The translations under genes and the position numbers were made by a program. Source: Phocoenobacter uteri (GTDB lineage: Bacteria > Pseudomonadota > Gammaproteobacteria > Enterobacterales > Pasteurellaceae). From it: a DNA stretch of 64,000 nucleotides. The stretch spans positions 1,302,001 through 1,366,000 of the forward strand of contig NZ_UGTA01000001.1 of NCBI RefSeq assembly GCF_900454895.1, read 5' to 3'. Below are positions 9,214 through 18,118 of this stretch, piece after piece. A model generated the notes under the pieces. It searched no databases. It saw only the letters and a program-made list of their open reading frames with translations, and was not told the origin of the DNA. Every line of letters starts with the position of its first letter. Within the stretch, counting starts at the first letter, position 1.

Positions 9214-10161
9214 CTACCCTAATTCTCTCGCCCCAACCTTATCCACCTTACAAATATGCACAAAACCAGAGTCATTTTGTAAATAATTATTTTCAAGATA
9301 ACTGGATAATTTATTCGCAGTGTCAAAATCTGGTGCAATGGCGTACATCGTTGGACCTGAACCTGAAATGCCCACCGATAATGCCCCTTGTGATTTACAC
9401 TGTTGCTTGATCTCAGCAAAGTTAGGCAATAATTTTTCACGGTAAGGTTCAGCAATCACATCTTTCATCATCGCAGTCGCTAATTTTTCCTGTTTGGTGT
9501 GGCAAGCGTGAATAAAACTCCCTAAATAACGAGCTTGTGCCACAATATCAGCACGAGAATAGCTCTCTGGTAAAATAGCTCGGGCTTTGGCTGTTGAAAC
9601 CTTGATTCCCGGATAAGCTAACACCCAATACCAATTTTCAAAGAAAGGTAAAGGCTGGCAAATTTCCCCCTGATTCTCAACCATTAACTGTAAGCCACCT
9701 AAATAGCTTGGAGCGACATTATCATAATGAACACCACCAGAAACTCGCCCTTCTAACTGCCCCATCATCGCTAACAATTCCATTTTACTAAACGGATTTT
9801 GATGAAATTGATTCAGTGCAACCAATGCTGCCACAATCGAACAGGCACTTGATCCTAATCCGGATCCTATCGGCATATTTTTTTCTAAGGTTAAACGTAA
9901 TTTTTTTACTTTTCCGCCACGTAATTTTAGGTTTTCACTAAACAATACATAAGCCTGATAAACAATATTTTTTTCTTTTTCTCGTGGTAATTTTTTAACA
10001 AATCGTCCGACACTTTCTAATTCAAAAGCCGTTTTACAATCATCAATTTCAACCACATCGCCTAACAATGAACCATCTATTGGTGAGATTGCTGCCCCTA
10101 AGGAATCAAATCCTACGCTGATATTCGCACTGGTTGCTGGTGCATAAATTCGTAATGCCAT
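9214..10161 (-). CDS. thrB: Homoserine kinase
   Basis: GHMP-family kinase that phosphorylates homoserine in threonine synthesis. It has 315 residues (E. coli 310). The ATP-binding motif PIGSGLGSSAC is intact, as are the N-terminal PATSANISVGFDSLG and the C-terminal GISGSGPTMYA. It starts 11 nt after the thrA stop, so the two genes are co-transcribed and both fall under the attenuator before thrA. The stop is TAG. Confidence 0.97.
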   Translation of the reverse strand: MALRIYAPATSANISVGFDSLGAAISPIDGSLLGDVVEIDDCKTAFELESVGRFVKKLPREKEKNIVYQAYVLFSENLKLRGGKVKKLRLTLEKNMPIGSGLGSSACSIVAALVALNQFHQNPFSKMELLAMMGQLEGRVSGGVHYDNVAPSYLGGLQLMVENQGEICQPLPFFENWYWVLAYPGIKVSTAKARAILPESYSRADIVAQARYLGSFIHACHTKQEKLATAMMKDVIAEPYREKLLPNFAEIKQQCKSQGALSVGISGSGPTMYAIAPDFDTANKLSSYLENNYLQNDSGFVHICKVDKVGARELG

Positions 10162-10172
10162 TTATTTTCTCC

Positions 10173-12617
10173 TTATCTCAATGTACGCAAAATATCTGCA
10201 AAAATCCCTGCCGCAGTCACATCATTCCCTGCACCATAACCACGCAACAGCAAAGGAATTGGCGAATAATAGTGAGTATAAAACGCAAGGGCATTTTCGC
10301 CATTTTTTACTTTATATAATGGATCATCGCCGTCCACTGCCTTAATTGATACCTTACATTTTCCATTATCAATTGATCCAACATAGCGTAACACCTTCTG
10401 GCAAGCGGTCGCTTTTTCAACACTTTTTGCAAATTCTTGATCTAAGCTTGGTAATAATGCTAAAAATTCTGCGGTACTTTTTCCCTCAGCAAAACCTCGT
10501 GGTAACACGCTTTCCACTTCAATATCTGAAAGCTCTAAGGGTAAACCAATTTCACGGGCTAAAATTAACAATTTACGTGCCACGTCTTCGCCTGAGAGAT
10601 CATCTCGTGGATCTGGCTCGGTAAAGCCTTTTTGTTTAGCAAGCAATGTCGCCTCTGAAAGCGTCAAACCCTCTTCCAATAAACCAAAAATAAAAGAGAG
10701 TGAGCCTGATAAAATCCCTTCAAAACATTCCACTTCATCGCCCGCAGCGAGTAGATTTTGCAAGTTCTCAATGACAGGTAAACCTGCCCCAACGTTGGTT
10801 TCATAAAGGAATTTATGATGGCTACGACGTGCATTTTCTCGTAATTCTTGGTAATAGGCGTAATCTGATGTATTCGCTTTTTTATTCGGTGTGACCACGT
10901 GAAAACCTTCTTTTAAAGCCATCGCATACCAACTTGCCACTACTGGCGATGTGGTACAATCAACCAACACAGGATTAACAATATGGTGCTGTTTTACAAA
11001 TGCGTTTAAAGTGTCAAAATCCGATGAAAGCGTTGAATTCATTAGGCGTTCTTTCCAGTTGGCTAAGTCAATTCCCCCTTTATCCAAAACAACTTTTGTG
11101 GAATTTGCCAACGCACACACATTGATTTCAATATCTTTATTTGCCAAATAAGCTCGCTGATTTTTAATTTGTTCAATCAGATTCGCCCCCACGCCCCCAA
11201 CACCGAATAGGCAAAGGTTAATCACTTTTTTATTGCTAAATAAAATTTGGTGGGTTGCTCGCACACCATCAATCGCTTTTTCTAATGGCACAACCGCTGA
11301 AATAGAACGCTCCGATGAACCCTGTGCAATCGCCACAATGCTAATATTAACTTGTGCTAAGGCTGAAAAGAAACGAGCAGCCAAACCTTGTGTTGCCTGC
11401 ATTCCATCGCCTACTACTGACACAATAGACAAGCGATTGATTACTTCAATTGGGTCTAATAAATGTTGTGATAATTCTTGTTCAAATTCACGATTTAACA
11501 CAGATAACGCTTTCTCAGCATATTTTTCCAATACGCAAAAACTAATGCTATATTCCGAAGATGACTGAGTAATTAAAATAATAGAAATTCCTGCGTCAGA
11601 CATTGTCGAAAAAACTCGAGCCGCCATTCCGACCATACCTTGCATTCCAGAGCCAGACACGTTAAACATCGCCACATTATCAAGGTTAGAAATTCCTTTA
11701 ACCATCACATTATCATTAGAGGGATGATTGCCGATAGAAGTCCCTTTTGCCTCAGGATTCGCCGTATTTTTAATGACACAAGGGATATTTTGCGTAACCA
11801 AAGGCGAAATTGTTCTTGGGTGGATTACTTTTGCCCCAAAATACGCCAGCTCCATTGCCTCTTGATAACTCATTGTTTCTAAGCAGATTGCGTCAGGAAC
11901 TAAACGAGGATCACAAGTATAAACGCCATCAACATCTGTCCAAATTTCACAGCGTTCTGCTTTCAAACACGCCGCTAAACAAGCCGCTGAATAATCCGAT
12001 CCATTACGCCCGAGCAACACCAATTCACCTTGCTCATTTCCTGCGGTAAAGCCCGCCATTAACACAAGATTTTTCTCAGGAATTGACTCACTGCTCATTC
12101 GTTTTATGGACTCGGCAATATCCACCGAAGATTCTAAATAATCCCCTTTTGCAAGCAATTTTTCCACAGGATCAATCTTCGTTACACCATAGCCTTTTGC
12201 CTCAAACCACGCTTTCATCATTGCGATAGATAGTTTTTCACCACGACAATGCACCGTTGCACTTACTTTATCTTCACAATATCCTGTTTTTATAATCTCA
12301 TTAGCGACACCTTGAATTTGAGCTAGCTCTGAATTGATTAAATCAAGTAAGCCATCACGATCCACCTTTGGATTGACTTGATATAAACCCTCAATAATCG
12401 CGGTAAAAATGCCACTTAGCTCCGTAAAACAAGCGGTCATATTTTCTCGACTTTTTGCATTTTCTATAATCGCCACCAAATGATTGGTCACTTTGGCAGG
12501 TGCGGATAATACGACCGCCGCTTGATCTTCTAAATGTGCTTTTTCAATAATATCGGCAGCTTGAATAAATCGCTCGGCATTTGCCAACGAAGTGCCTCCA
12601 AATTTAAGAACTCGCAT
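10173..12617 (-). CDS. thrA: Bifunctional aspartokinase I / homoserine dehydrogenase I
   Basis: Catalyses the first and third steps of the aspartate route to threonine. It has 814 residues (E. coli ThrA 820). The aspartokinase domain opens with MRVLKFGGTSLANAERF, two ACT-type regulatory segments follow in the middle (one around SSSEYSISFCV, one around GSSERSISAVV), and the homoserine dehydrogenase half begins at LCLFGVGGVGANL, the NAD(P) site. Domain order is the usual one. It heads thrA-thrB and is preceded by a leader peptide and attenuator. An uptake signal (ACAAGCGGT, 12429-12437) lies inside the gene. Confidence 0.98.
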   Translation of the reverse strand: MRVLKFGGTSLANAERFIQAADIIEKAHLEDQAAVVLSAPAKVTNHLVAIIENAKSRENMTACFTELSGIFTAIIEGLYQVNPKVDRDGLLDLINSELAQIQGVANEIIKTGYCEDKVSATVHCRGEKLSIAMMKAWFEAKGYGVTKIDPVEKLLAKGDYLESSVDIAESIKRMSSESIPEKNLVLMAGFTAGNEQGELVLLGRNGSDYSAACLAACLKAERCEIWTDVDGVYTCDPRLVPDAICLETMSYQEAMELAYFGAKVIHPRTISPLVTQNIPCVIKNTANPEAKGTSIGNHPSNDNVMVKGISNLDNVAMFNVSGSGMQGMVGMAARVFSTMSDAGISIILITQSSSEYSISFCVLEKYAEKALSVLNREFEQELSQHLLDPIEVINRLSIVSVVGDGMQATQGLAARFFSALAQVNISIVAIAQGSSERSISAVVPLEKAIDGVRATHQILFSNKKVINLCLFGVGGVGANLIEQIKNQRAYLANKDIEINVCALANSTKVVLDKGGIDLANWKERLMNSTLSSDFDTLNAFVKQHHIVNPVLVDCTTSPVVASWYAMALKEGFHVVTPNKKANTSDYAYYQELRENARRSHHKFLYETNVGAGLPVIENLQNLLAAGDEVECFEGILSGSLSFIFGLLEEGLTLSEATLLAKQKGFTEPDPRDDLSGEDVARKLLILAREIGLPLELSDIEVESVLPRGFAEGKSTAEFLALLPSLDQEFAKSVEKATACQKVLRYVGSIDNGKCKVSIKAVDGDDPLYKVKNGENALAFYTHYYSPIPLLLRGYGAGNDVTAAGIFADILRTLR
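12429..12437 (-). other. DNA-uptake signal core, Apl type
   Basis: ACAAGCGGT followed by CATATTTTC. Comparable cores occur at 25561, 29371 and 42239, and partial ones in many gaps. The form defines the Actinobacillus pleuropneumoniae-type uptake signal and points to natural competence in the lineage. Confidence 0.85.
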
Positions 12618-12659
12618 AATTTTTCCCTCTAATTTTAATAAATTTGTAAATTCTGATAC

Positions 12660-12684
12660 AAAAAAACCCGCTTATAAGCGGGTT
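12660..12684 (-). terminator. Attenuator terminator before thrA
   Basis: AACCCGCTTATAAGCGGGTT at 12665-12684 is a perfect 20-nt palindrome, followed on the minus strand by seven T (12666-12660). It sits between the leader peptide and thrA, so transcription must read through it to express thrAB. Confidence 0.9.
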
Positions 12685-12766
12685 CTCTTTTTAACTCTGA
12701 TTGTTTATTCCTTTATTTCAAATACAACCACCCGCACTATGTTTCCATAATGGTCGTGGTGGTGGT
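12685..12766 (-). promoter_or_regulatory. Thr/Ile transcription attenuator, competing RNA segments
   Basis: Reading the minus strand, segment 1 is ACCACCACC (12766-12758, inside the leader peptide). Segment 2 is GCGGGTGGTT (12735-12726, just past the leader stop). Segment 3 is the 5' arm of the terminator, AACCCGC. GGTGGT of segment 2 can pair with ACCACC of segment 1, and GCGGGT of segment 2 can pair with ACCCGC of segment 3. A ribosome stalled on Thr/Ile codons would cover segment 1, let 2 pair with 3 and prevent termination. This is the classic E. coli thr logic, inferred here from pairing alone. Confidence 0.85.
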
Positions 12767-12790
12767 CATAATTGCAATAAATTTGTTCAT
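12737..12790 (-). CDS. thrL: thr operon leader peptide
   Basis: A 17-codon ORF reads MNKFIAIMTTTTTIMET and stops with TAG. Six of 17 residues are threonine (five in a row) and three are isoleucine, the two amino acids that control the thr operon by attenuation. It lies 120 nt before thrA on the same strand and its Thr codons form the first arm of the attenuator. No strong Shine-Dalgarno is visible before the ATG. Its sequence differs from the E. coli ThrL peptide; the call rests on codon content and structure. Confidence 0.9.
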   Translation of the reverse strand: MNKFIAIMTTTTTIMET

Positions 12791-12887
12791 TTTAAAATTC
12801 TGTAATAAAGTTAAGTTCGTTTAAGAATGAAACAAAGTCATAATTTTGTCAATAGTCTTTTGTTAAAAATTTTTCGTTATTTTCTAA

Positions 12888-14351
12888 TTAAGTTTTCCAA
12901 AAAGCTGGGGTGAAAATCACTAATAATGAAAAGAATTCTAAACGTCCTGCAATCATTGCAAAAATAAAAACATATTTTGCACTATCTGGTGTATCAGCAA
13001 ATCCCAAGCTTGTTAAGCCTACACCTGGACCCGCATTTGTTACTGTTGCCCAAACACCACCTAGTGCATCAAAAGCATTCATTCCACATAACATTGCAGC
13101 AAAAGTACAGCCAAAAAAGACTAATACAAACACAATAAAAAATGCCCAAATACTTTCAATAATACGAATTGGTAATGCTGTTTTTTCTAGTTTAATGGAA
13201 TTCACTAAATTAGGATGCACTAACTGTTTTAATTCTCGTTTTACCTGTAACCATAAAACTAATACTCGAATAGCTTTTAAGCCCCCAGAAGTCGAGCCAG
13301 CACAGCCCCCAACTGAGGCAGCAAAAAGCAATAATATACCTAAAAATGGCGAGAGGTCATTAAAATCAAATACCGTAAAACCTGCGGTCATTGACATTGA
13401 TACCAATTGTAATGCACCAACTTCAAACGCTTTTGCCAATGAGTAATCAGATATTGTTAAATATAAGCCAAGCGAAAATAGTGTGATAAAAAAGAGTTGT
13501 GATAACACAAAAAAGCGGAACTCTGGATCTCTAAAATAGATTTTCGAAATTTTTCCTTTTCGCCAATTCATTACAGCTAAAATATGTAATGAGAAGTTAC
13601 AGCCTGCAATAAGCATAAATACTGTTGCGATAATATGAATCGCTGGACTCTTGAAAAAGCCCATATTCGCATCGTGGGTTGAAAAACCACCATTAGAAAT
13701 CGTTGAGAAACTATGCCCTATTGCATCAAAAACTGACATTCCAGCAATCCAATAAGATAATGCACAAGCTAAAATCATACAGGAATAAAGTAGCCATAAT
13801 AATTTTGCAATTTCTGCAATACGTGGCAGAATTTTTTGATCTTTCATCGGACCTGATGATTCCGCTTTATAGAGTTGCGTTCCCCCAACACCTAATAAAG
13901 GAATAACGGCAACCGCTAAAACGATAATCCCCATACCGCCAACAAATTGAGTAAACTGGCGATGGAATAATATCGCTTTTGGCAAAGCGTCTAGCCCAGA
14001 CATTACTGTGGCCCCAGTGGTCGTTAGAGCTGAAAATGCTTCAAACAGAATATCAGCGGTACTCATATTCAAACTATTCGCAAAAAATAGCGGTAACGCT
14101 GCGATGATTCCTAATACAAACCAAAAAGCAACAACGATTAAGAAACCTTCTCGGGAACGCAGTTCATCCTTATGAGCTCGACAGCTCCACCAAAGTAGAA
14201 ATCCTACAGCGATACTAATAAAAAATGATTTTACGAAAGTTGTCCCTTCGCCATCGCCATAAATCAATGCCACAAGGGCTGGTGCTAGCATAGTGAGTGA
14301 GAAACACATCACTAAGATTCCCATAATTCTGATGATTGAACGTAAATGCAC
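12888..14351 (-). CDS. trkH: Trk potassium uptake protein, TrkH
   Basis: Membrane-spanning K+ translocating subunit of the Trk system, which works with the cytoplasmic NAD-binding protein TrkA (not in this window). It has 487 residues (E. coli TrkH 483). The four pore-loop segments are visible: ALTTTGATVMSG, STISNGGFSTHD, SMTAGFTVFD and ATVTNAGPGVG, each with the filter glycine. The C-terminus ends FFSLLVIFTPAFWK as in the family. It is on the same strand as nhaC, 29 nt downstream of it, which suggests co-transcription of two cation transporters. Confidence 0.95.
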   Translation of the reverse strand: MHLRSIIRIMGILVMCFSLTMLAPALVALIYGDGEGTTFVKSFFISIAVGFLLWWSCRAHKDELRSREGFLIVVAFWFVLGIIAALPLFFANSLNMSTADILFEAFSALTTTGATVMSGLDALPKAILFHRQFTQFVGGMGIIVLAVAVIPLLGVGGTQLYKAESSGPMKDQKILPRIAEIAKLLWLLYSCMILACALSYWIAGMSVFDAIGHSFSTISNGGFSTHDANMGFFKSPAIHIIATVFMLIAGCNFSLHILAVMNWRKGKISKIYFRDPEFRFFVLSQLFFITLFSLGLYLTISDYSLAKAFEVGALQLVSMSMTAGFTVFDFNDLSPFLGILLLFAASVGGCAGSTSGGLKAIRVLVLWLQVKRELKQLVHPNLVNSIKLEKTALPIRIIESIWAFFIVFVLVFFGCTFAAMLCGMNAFDALGGVWATVTNAGPGVGLTSLGFADTPDSAKYVFIFAMIAGRLEFFSLLVIFTPAFWKT

Positions 14352-14380
14352 TGCGTTCCCTTCTTAATTAAAAAATAAAA

Positions 14381-15778
14381 TTACTGTTTACTTGGGATAA
14401 CCAACGTAATCAACACGCTTAAATAACAGAAAAATGCAAAAGGTAAGTAATCAATTACACTTACATTTAACTGGTTTGCGATAAACACACCACATACACT
14501 CCAAGGAACAAGTGGGTTAACCACCGTTCCTGCGTCTTCTAAGGTACGAGATAAATGCTTACGCTCTAAACCTAAACGGTCATAAATTGGTTTAAAGGTT
14601 TCCCCTGAAAGTAGAATACTAAGGTATTGTTCCCCAATTAACACATTCACGCCAACACTTGTCATTGCAACTGCAACAGTGGCACGTAAACGACTATTTA
14701 GCCAATTTGCGATTTCTTTTAATAGACGAGGAATAACACCTAATGCGAATAATAACCCCCCCATACTCACGGCTAAAAGCACGATTGTTAGAGTGAAGAA
14801 CATACTTTGCAATCCACCACGACTAAGCATTCGGACTAAGTCAGGATTCCATTCTGAATTCGGCACAAAGCCAGCAAAAAAGTAAGTGCCGTACTGCGAG
14901 AAATCGTTATAACCTAAAAATTGTGCAATTATAACAGCTAATAATGAGGTGTAAATCATCGCCATTACCGCCGAAACACGCATTATCGCTAAGCAAACCA
15001 ACAAAACGAAAGGCAGTAAAGAGACCAAATGCACTAAATTGGTATCCAGCAATGCTTGTCTGAATGTTTCAATTCGTTCAACATTGCCAACATCATTATG
15101 ATTAAAAGCAGAGAAGCCAATATAAATCACACAGCATAAAATCAATGCAGGTACAGTTGTACGCAACATATTTTTAATATGATCAAAAAGATCAATTTCT
15201 ACTGTTGCGGCTGAAATCGTGGTCGTATCTGAAAGTGGCGACATTTTATCACCTAAAAATGCACCTGAGACAATCGCCCCAGCAGTAATCACTGCATTTG
15301 CATCAAAAGCTTCGCCAATCCCCATAAATGCCACACCTAATGTTGCGACGGTTGTTAAACTACTTCCTAATGAAATACCAATAATCCCTGTAATTAAGAA
15401 AACTGACACATAAAAATAGTTAGCACTCATCAATAGTGTACCGTAGTAAATTAAGCTCGGAATTGCACCGCTTATCAATAATGAGGTCACTAAAATACCA
15501 ATGAAAAAGAATAAATATAAAGCACCGACGCTAGACATTAAAGAATCTGCCATCGCCTGTTGCATTTTTTTATAAGAGATACCTTTTACGCGTCCATAAA
15601 TCAATAAACAAAGCATTACAAAGGCGATCCCAATATGCGGAGCCCAGCCTGTACCTATAATTAAAAAAGATAATAATGCGACAGTTATCCCAGAGACAAT
15701 ACTTGCCTCTAAAAATGAAGGCTGATGTAAAAAATCTTGCCCCTCTGACTCTTGAAGAACGTTTTGTTGTTGTGTCAT
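14381..15778 (-). CDS. nhaC: NhaC-family Na+/H+ antiporter or lysine transporter
   Basis: Polytopic inner-membrane protein of 465 residues with about 11-12 hydrophobic segments. The NhaC-type core motif GAFLGDKMSPLSDTT is intact, as is the later SVGVNVLIGEQYLSILL. Proteins of this family are antiporters for Na+/H+, but some Pasteurellaceae and Vibrio members have been proposed as lysine transporters (LysW). Its position directly downstream of lysS is compatible with that, but I see no lysine riboswitch in the gap between the two. Family certain; substrate open. Confidence 0.85.
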   Translation of the reverse strand: MTQQQNVLQESEGQDFLHQPSFLEASIVSGITVALLSFLIIGTGWAPHIGIAFVMLCLLIYGRVKGISYKKMQQAMADSLMSSVGALYLFFFIGILVTSLLISGAIPSLIYYGTLLMSANYFYVSVFLITGIIGISLGSSLTTVATLGVAFMGIGEAFDANAVITAGAIVSGAFLGDKMSPLSDTTTISAATVEIDLFDHIKNMLRTTVPALILCCVIYIGFSAFNHNDVGNVERIETFRQALLDTNLVHLVSLLPFVLLVCLAIMRVSAVMAMIYTSLLAVIIAQFLGYNDFSQYGTYFFAGFVPNSEWNPDLVRMLSRGGLQSMFFTLTIVLLAVSMGGLLFALGVIPRLLKEIANWLNSRLRATVAVAMTSVGVNVLIGEQYLSILLSGETFKPIYDRLGLERKHLSRTLEDAGTVVNPLVPWSVCGVFIANQLNVSVIDYLPFAFFCYLSVLITLVIPSKQ

Positions 15779-15854
15779 AAATAATTCCTTATTTTTATTA
15801 TATAGTTATAAACCATTCTCGGCTTAATTAAAGACCGAGTATTGTTTATAAACC

Positions 15855-15893
15855 AAAAAATCCTTCTATACAATAGGGTATAAAAGGATTTTT
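15855..15893 (-). terminator. Terminator after lysS
   Basis: AAAAAATCCTT (15855-15865) pairs with AAGGATTTTT (15884-15893), with an inner TATAC/GTATA stem. On the minus strand the T-run follows the hairpin, so it ends the lysS transcript and isolates nhaC-trkH. Confidence 0.85.
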
Positions 15894-15919
15894 ATCATCT
15901 TATAAAAAATAGTGAGCAA

Positions 15920-17425
15920 TTATGCTTTTTGACGCATTGCTGGGAATAAAATTACATCACGAATTGATGGTGCATTTGCAAAAATCATTGCTAAACGGTC
16001 AATTCCTAAGCCCTCTCCCGCTGTTGGTGGTAAACCGTGTTCTAATGCAACCACGAAGTCATCATCATAGAACATCGCTTCATCATCACCTGCTTCTTTT
16101 GCTGCGACTTGATCTTTGAAACGTTGTGCTTGATCTTCTGCATCATTTAATTCTGAGAAACCATTACCAATTTCACGTCCACCAATAAATAATTCAAAAC
16201 GATCCGTTACTTCTGGATTTTCATCATTACGACGTGCTAACGGTGAAATTTCCGCTGGGTGTGACGTTAAGAATGTTGGTTGAATCAATTTATGCTCAGC
16301 CACTTCTTCAAAAATTGCATTCACCACTGAGCCTAAGCCCCAAGATTTTTGAATTTCAATGCCTAAACCTTTCGCGATTTCACAGGTTTTCTCAAAATTA
16401 TCTAAATCTGAACGCTCAATACCATTACCATATTTTACAATTGCATCGTGCATTGAAATACGTTCGAATGGTTTACCAAAATCAAAGGTATATTCGCCGT
16501 AAGGAACGGTTGTTGTACCTAAAATATTGATTGCTAAACGGCGTAATAATTCTTCGGTGTTATCCATTAAATCAATGTAATCCGCATACGCTTGATAGTA
16601 TTCGATCATTGTAAATTCTGGATTGTGACGAACTGAAACCCCTTCGTTACGGAAGTTACGGTTTAATTCAAACACACGCTCAAAACCACCAACTACAAGG
16701 CGTTTTAAGTATAATTCAGGTGCAATACGTAAATACATATCCACATCTAACGCATTATGGTGCGTAATAAATGGACGTGCAGCCGCACCACCTGGAATCA
16801 CTTGTAACATTGGGGTTTCCACTTCAATAAAGTCTTTTTCTAAGAAATATTGACGGATTTCGCTAATTACTTTTGAACGAATTAAGAAGGTATTACGAGA
16901 ATGCTCGTTTGAAATTAAGTCTAAATAACGTTGACGGTAGCGAGTTTCTTGATCACTTAAACCGTGGAATTTTTCAGGAAGTGGACGTAATGCTTTGGTT
17001 AAAAGTTGAACTTCACGGCAACGAACCGTTAATTCGCCTGTTTTGGTTTTAAATAACTCACCTTTAACCCCAACGATATCGCCAAGATCCCACAATTTTA
17101 CTTTGTCGTTATACTCGCCTTCTGGCAAATTATCACGTGCAATATAGAGTTGGATTTGTCCGCTCACATCTTGAATGGTCACAAAAGATGCTTTACCCAT
17201 CACACGACGTAACATAATGCGTCCAGCTACTTTTACTTCAACGTTTTGCTCTTTTAATGATTCACCATCAATTTCAGCATAAGTACCTTGTAGATCTTTA
17301 GCTAAATTTTCACGACGGAAAGTGTTTGGAAAGGCATTTCCTTGCTCACGAATGTGATTTAATTTTTCACGACGTGCCAGCATTTCGCCGTTTAGATCTA
17401 ATTCTTGATTTTGTTGTTCAGACAT
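15920..17425 (-). CDS. lysS: Lysyl-tRNA synthetase, class II
   Basis: Charges tRNA-Lys. It has 501 residues (E. coli LysS 505). The N-terminal OB-fold anticodon-binding domain is visible (VAGRIMLRRVMGKASFVTIQD), then class II motif 2 (RNFRNEGVSVRHNPEFTMIE) and motif 3 (GEGLGIDRLAMIF). It ends with a good terminator. In many gammaproteobacteria prfB precedes lysS; here the upstream neighbour is yqiA on the same strand, 123 nt away across a gap holding an uptake signal. Confidence 0.98.
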   Translation of the reverse strand: MSEQQNQELDLNGEMLARREKLNHIREQGNAFPNTFRRENLAKDLQGTYAEIDGESLKEQNVEVKVAGRIMLRRVMGKASFVTIQDVSGQIQLYIARDNLPEGEYNDKVKLWDLGDIVGVKGELFKTKTGELTVRCREVQLLTKALRPLPEKFHGLSDQETRYRQRYLDLISNEHSRNTFLIRSKVISEIRQYFLEKDFIEVETPMLQVIPGGAAARPFITHHNALDVDMYLRIAPELYLKRLVVGGFERVFELNRNFRNEGVSVRHNPEFTMIEYYQAYADYIDLMDNTEELLRRLAINILGTTTVPYGEYTFDFGKPFERISMHDAIVKYGNGIERSDLDNFEKTCEIAKGLGIEIQKSWGLGSVVNAIFEEVAEHKLIQPTFLTSHPAEISPLARRNDENPEVTDRFELFIGGREIGNGFSELNDAEDQAQRFKDQVAAKEAGDDEAMFYDDDFVVALEHGLPPTAGEGLGIDRLAMIFANAPSIRDVILFPAMRQKA

Positions 17426-17548
17426 TTTTATCCCTTCAAATTACAATGTATAAAATTACGAAAGATTATACTTTACTTTCAAGAAAATTGATATTTCAAA
17501 ATAAACATAAGCGGTTAAATTTTATTAAAAATTTGCAAATTTTAAAAT

Positions 17549-18103
17549 TTAAAACTGATCGATAAAAGATAATAGTTGCTCAAAGCGGCTAAAACGATGA
17601 TCGCCACCATTAAATATCATCTGATTGCAATCCTTATAAAGATCTAACGCTAGCCTATAATCTAACACCTCATCACCTTTTTCAATCATCAACAATAAAT
17701 TATCTGGATGTTTGATCATCTGAACATCCATCGCTTTTAACGCATTAACATCTTGTTGTGTAAAAGAAATGTTTTCATCACAATGCCACGCTTTATGCAC
17801 GCCAATTTTATCTTTTAGTAATAAGTGAGGTGTCACCGCAGGATTGATTGCTACGGCTTTTAAATTAAATTCTTCACTTAAAATAGTCGCATAAAATCCA
17901 CCGAGCGAACTTCCAACTAATTTCAACGGTTGCTTACAATTTATAATCAACGCTCTTAATTGTTGTATCGCCTTTTCAGGATTCGGCGATAAATCAGGGC
18001 AAAGCCATTCGTCTGCTCGCCCCTGTTGTTGCAACCATTGTTTTAAGTATTGAGCCTTCGATGATTGCGATGAAGATAAAAATCCGTGAATATATAAAAA
18101 CAT
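17549..18103 (-). CDS. yqiA: YqiA-type esterase, UPF0227
   Basis: Small alpha/beta-hydrolase of 184 residues. The N-terminus FLYIHGFLSSS forms the oxyanion region, GSSLGG holds the nucleophile Ser, and GDHRFSRFE near the end carries the catalytic His. E. coli YqiA hydrolyses acyl-CoA and nitrophenyl esters in vitro; its physiological substrate is not settled. It starts 15 nt after the upstream spermidine-synthase-like gene ends, so the three minus-strand genes here may form one unit. Confidence 0.85.
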   Translation of the reverse strand: MFLYIHGFLSSSQSSKAQYLKQWLQQQGRADEWLCPDLSPNPEKAIQQLRALIINCKQPLKLVGSSLGGFYATILSEEFNLKAVAINPAVTPHLLLKDKIGVHKAWHCDENISFTQQDVNALKAMDVQMIKHPDNLLLMIEKGDEVLDYRLALDLYKDCNQMIFNGGDHRFSRFEQLLSFIDQF

Positions 18104-18118
18104 TTTAATTTATGTCTC

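Noticed and set aside
15779..15919. Lysine riboswitch between lysS and nhaC
   Set aside because: The gap is too short, is partly occupied by the lysS terminator, and shows none of the conserved L-box core.
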